This document shows positions 5,805-7,879 of a stretch of DNA of 7,879 nt, in pieces. This DNA comes from Alteromonas_E sp964230255 (GTDB lineage Bacteria; Pseudomonadota; Gammaproteobacteria; Enterobacterales; Alteromonadaceae). Location: assembly GCA_964230255.1 (NCBI GenBank), contig CAXRGW010000132.1:1-7879 (forward strand), written 5' to 3'. A program made the position numbers and the translations under genes. Position 1 is the stretch's first letter. Every line of letters begins with the position of its first letter. The notes under the pieces were generated by a model, which was not told the DNA's origin, searched no databases, and was given only the letters and a program-made list of their open reading frames with translations.

Positions 5805-6704
5805 CTACTGTTTTAACTCGTTCAATTGTTGGTCTTTTTCAAACCATAGTGCATTTAACCACTGCTGAAACTTGGCCCGCTGCTGTGGATCATCAAAGTA
5901 GCGTTGATTAAAAATTTGCTGATCGAATAAATCACTAATTGGCGTTACATCTACGCGCACAGTAATGTCGTTAACTTTACCGCAGACGAAATCCCAGAAA
6001 GTTGGTATGCCTTTAGGATAATGAATGGTCACGTTTACTAGTTTGTGTAATTGCTCGCCCATCGCACTCAATACAAATGCGATACCACCTGCGCGAGGTT
6101 TTAATAAATGCTCAAAAGGAGGTTGCTGCCGCTGATGTTTGTGCGCTGTAAAGCGACTACCTTCGATAAAATTCATAACGCTGACGGGCTTGGTGCTAAA
6201 TTTTTCGCATGCCTTGCGGGTAGTCTCTAGATCTTTACCTTTTAAATGCGGGTTTTTAGCCAGAAATGACTTGCTATAGCGGCGCATAAAAGGGAAATCC
6301 AACGCCCACCAGGCCAAACCTAAAAACGGCACCCAAATGAGTTCTCTTTTCAAAAAGAACTTTAAAAATGGAATACGGCGATTAAAGATCCGCTGCAATA
6401 CAAGAATATCCACCCAGCTTTGATGGTTAGCAATGACCAAATACCAATCTTGAGGAGAAAGCTGTTCAACACCCTGTACATCTATATTGGTTCGACTGAA
6501 GATATTCTGGTTTTGGCGATTGACGGTGATCCAGTTGGTTGCACAACCGTCAAGTAAATAAGAAATGCCACGTTGCCATGGAGGAATAGGCAGTAATTTG
6601 AGTACCGAGAAACACATGATCGGCACAAACCAAAATACGGTATTGATAAAATAACAAATGACCGACAGGCTGCCGACGAGGTTGTAGCCCAACTGTTTTA
6701 GCAT
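5805..6704 (-). CDS. yihG: YihG-like lysophospholipid acyltransferase (first copy)
   Basis: A 299-residue paralogue of the next gene. H-x4-D is at H94-D99 (NHQSWVD) and the acceptor motif EGSR at 181-184, the same positions as in the neighbour. Over residues 87-190 the two align without gaps, with about 66 of 104 identical by hand count. Hydrophobic segments are at about residues 8-40. Block I (NHxSWxD) is closer to E. coli YihG than the neighbour's is, so this copy may keep the ancestral activity: acylating lysophosphatidic acid at the inner membrane. It is the first gene of the operon. The ribosome-binding site is weak, with only an AGG directly abutting the ATG and a GAG further upstream. 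The operon promoter must lie in the 105-bp spacer shared with the divergent dehydrogenase. Confidence 0.92.
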   Translation of the reverse strand: MLKQLGYNLVGSLSVICYFINTVFWFVPIMCFSVLKLLPIPPWQRGISYLLDGCATNWITVNRQNQNIFSRTNIDVQGVEQLSPQDWYLVIANHQSWVDILVLQRIFNRRIPFLKFFLKRELIWVPFLGLAWWALDFPFMRRYSKSFLAKNPHLKGKDLETTRKACEKFSTKPVSVMNFIEGSRFTAHKHQRQQPPFEHLLKPRAGGIAFVLSAMGEQLHKLVNVTIHYPKGIPTFWDFVCGKVNDITVRVDVTPISDLFDQQIFNQRYFDDPQQRAKFQQWLNALWFEKDQQLNELKQ

Positions 6705-6809
6705 CCTAAATATAACTCTTGAAGCGTTGCAAAATTGGGCGCATTGTAAACGAAATTCAATAAGAACCGAATAATAGTCGTAAATAAAAACTAAAAATGG
6801 AGCCTACAT
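6705..6809. promoter_or_regulatory. Divergent promoter region, acyltransferase operon / dehydrogenase
   Basis: This 105-bp A/T-rich spacer must carry the promoters for the leftward acyltransferase-channel operon and the rightward formaldehyde dehydrogenase. On the minus strand a TACAAT (plus 6743-6748) is a fair -10 box, but no good -35 is in place. On the plus strand AATAATA-like matches near 6768-6775 have no -35 partner. GGAG at 6799-6802, seven bases before the ATG at 6810, is a good ribosome-binding site for the dehydrogenase. I see no long inverted repeat that would mark a regulator site. Confidence 0.45.
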
Positions 6810-7879
6810 ATGACTAACACAATTTCCTGTAAAGCTGCTGTCGCATGGCGTGCAGGCGAGCCTCTAAGCATTGAAACCGTAGACGTGATGCCACCGCAGG
6901 CGGGGGAAGTTAGAATCAAAATTATGTCATCTGGTGTGTGTCACACTGATGCTTATACATTGTCGGGTGATGACCCTGAAGGCAAGTTCCCGTGTATCTT
7001 AGGCCATGAAGGCGGTGGGATTGTTGAGTCAGTTGGCGAGGGTGTCTCCAGTGTTGCGGTTGGCGACCATGTTATTCCACTGTACACACCAGAATGTGGT
7101 GAATGTAAGTTTTGCCAGTCGGGTAAAACTAATTTGTGTCAAAAAATCCGCACAACCCAAGGCGAAGGCGTTATGCCCGATGGTACTTCACGTTTCTCGA
7201 TTGATGGCAAGCCTATTTATCATTACATGGGCTGTTCGACATTTTCTGAATACACAGTATTGCCCGAAATATCACTGGCGAAGATCAATCCAGACGCGCC
7301 GCTTGAAGAAGTATGCTTACTCGGTTGCGGTGTTACAACTGGTATGGGCGCAGTGCTCAATACTGCTAATGTAGAGCCCGGCGCGACGGTTGCGATTTTT
7401 GGTCTAGGTGGAATCGGTTTATCGGCGGTTATTGGTGCCGTTATGGCTAAGGCGAGTCGAATTATCGCTATTGATATCAATGAATCGAAATTCGCATTGG
7501 CCGAAAAGCTTGGGGCGACGGACGTGATTAACCCCAAAAATTACGATAAGCCTATTCAAGATGTAATTGTTGAGCTAACTGATGGCGGTGTTGATTATTC
7601 GTTTGAGTGTATTGGTAATGTGAATGTTATGCGAAGTGCGCTTGAGTGCTGCCACAAAGGGTGGGGCGAGTCTGTCATCATTGGTGTTGCAGGAGCTGGG
7701 CAGGAGATCGCTACACGCCCCTTCCAATTGGTCACTGGAAGAGTCTGGCGCGGTACGGCATTTGGCGGTGTGAAAGGGCGCAGTCAATTACCACAAATCG
7801 TTGAGCAATACCTCAACGGTGAAATACCATTGCATGAGTTTGTTACCCATAAGATGCCGCTGGAAGACATCAACAAGGC
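6810..7879 (+). CDS. frmA: S-(hydroxymethyl)glutathione dehydrogenase, class III ADH (3' partial)
   Basis: Zinc-dependent class III alcohol dehydrogenase, which oxidises S-hydroxymethylglutathione to S-formylglutathione with NAD+ in cytoplasmic formaldehyde detoxification. The frame is open from the ATG at 6810 to the window edge: 356 complete codons of the usual 370 or so, so only a short C-terminal piece is missing. Catalytic-zinc ligands are C44, H66 (GHE) and C173; structural-zinc ligands are C96, C99, C102 and C110. The Rossmann motif GLGGIG is at 198-203, with D222 in IDIN for NAD selection. Class III markers are CHTDAYTLSG (44-53) and the stretch from IRTTQGEG (113-120) to MPDGTSRFS (122-130), including the arginine that binds the glutathione carboxylate. 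GGAG seven bases upstream supports the start. The family often has S-formylglutathione hydrolase next to it, but that would lie beyond the window. No FrmR- or LysR-type regulator gene is adjacent on the left. Confidence 0.96.
   Translation, partial: MTNTISCKAAVAWRAGEPLSIETVDVMPPQAGEVRIKIMSSGVCHTDAYTLSGDDPEGKFPCILGHEGGGIVESVGEGVSSVAVGDHVIPLYTPECGECKFCQSGKTNLCQKIRTTQGEGVMPDGTSRFSIDGKPIYHYMGCSTFSEYTVLPEISLAKINPDAPLEEVCLLGCGVTTGMGAVLNTANVEPGATVAIFGLGGIGLSAVIGAVMAKASRIIAIDINESKFALAEKLGATDVINPKNYDKPIQDVIVELTDGGVDYSFECIGNVNVMRSALECCHKGWGESVIIGVAGAGQEIATRPFQLVTGRVWRGTAFGGVKGRSQLPQIVEQYLNGEIPLHEFVTHKMPLEDINK

Noticed and set aside
5794..5808. GATATACATATG on the minus strand, resembling the leader used in common expression vectors
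   Set aside because: Only the last 12 bases match and the AAGGA part is missing. It is the natural junction between two native genes, and nothing else suggests cloned DNA.
7006..7374. Plus-strand open frame of 122 codons
   Set aside because: It is a shifted frame inside the class III dehydrogenase, whose zinc ligands and NAD motif lie in the other frame that continues to the window edge.
7223..7787. Two minus-strand open frames opposite the dehydrogenase
   Set aside because: They are antisense shadows of a strongly conserved enzyme, rich in Ala/Pro/Ser/Thr as expected of complementary reading.
1..7879. Search for tRNA, rRNA, CRISPR, insertion-sequence ends, toxin-antitoxin pairs or defence genes
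   Set aside because: No cloverleaf, regularly spaced repeats, transposase motif, terminal inverted repeats or known defence domain could be seen on either strand.

Overview
The window reads as chromosomal housekeeping and accessory DNA from a marine-type gammaproteobacterium, probably Alteromonadales-like. This is inferred from the set of YeeZ-, YggN-, YbdG- and YihG-like proteins, a sodium-coupled NSS transporter, a moderate GC content and a very acidic exported protein. No mobile element, tRNA, rRNA, CRISPR array or phage gene is visible. Coding density is high, and gene orientation switches several times.

Layout, left to right. (1) A plus-strand sodium-dependent NSS-family transporter (65-1486). 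Its 3' end overlaps by 15 bp the 3' end of a convergent YeeZ-like SDR protein (1472-2311, minus). (2) Upstream of the SDR gene, on the same strand, lies a secreted YggN/DUF2884 protein (2375-3196). A strong intrinsic terminator separates the two, and a perfect TATAAT box is built into the 5' foot of its hairpin. (3) A 264-bp divergent spacer leads to a 63-residue two-helix membrane protein (3461-3652, plus). Its stop codon shares the palindrome TTAA with the stop of the next, convergent gene. (4) A tight three-gene minus-strand operon runs from 6704 to 3649: two tandem YihG-like acyltransferases, then a YbdG/MscM-type mechanosensitive channel, with gaps of 8 and 3 nt. (5) Divergent from that operon is a class III alcohol dehydrogenase (glutathione-dependent formaldehyde dehydrogenase), cut by the right edge of the window.

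The most coherent functional theme is the operon in (4), which pairs phospholipid acyl-chain remodelling with a membrane-tension sensor. The other genes look like independent units: amino-acid-type uptake, an uncharacterised NAD(P)-fold protein, a periplasmic protein of unknown role and formaldehyde detoxification.

Two long reading frames have misleading upstream non-ATG starts (TTG at 3280 and GTG at 3353). Ribosome-binding sites place the real starts at 3196 and 3461. I see no clearly novel multi-gene defence or mobile system. The most interesting points are the acyltransferase-channel operon, the loss of the usual gate arginine in the transporter, the compact terminator-promoter overlap and the small unknown membrane protein.
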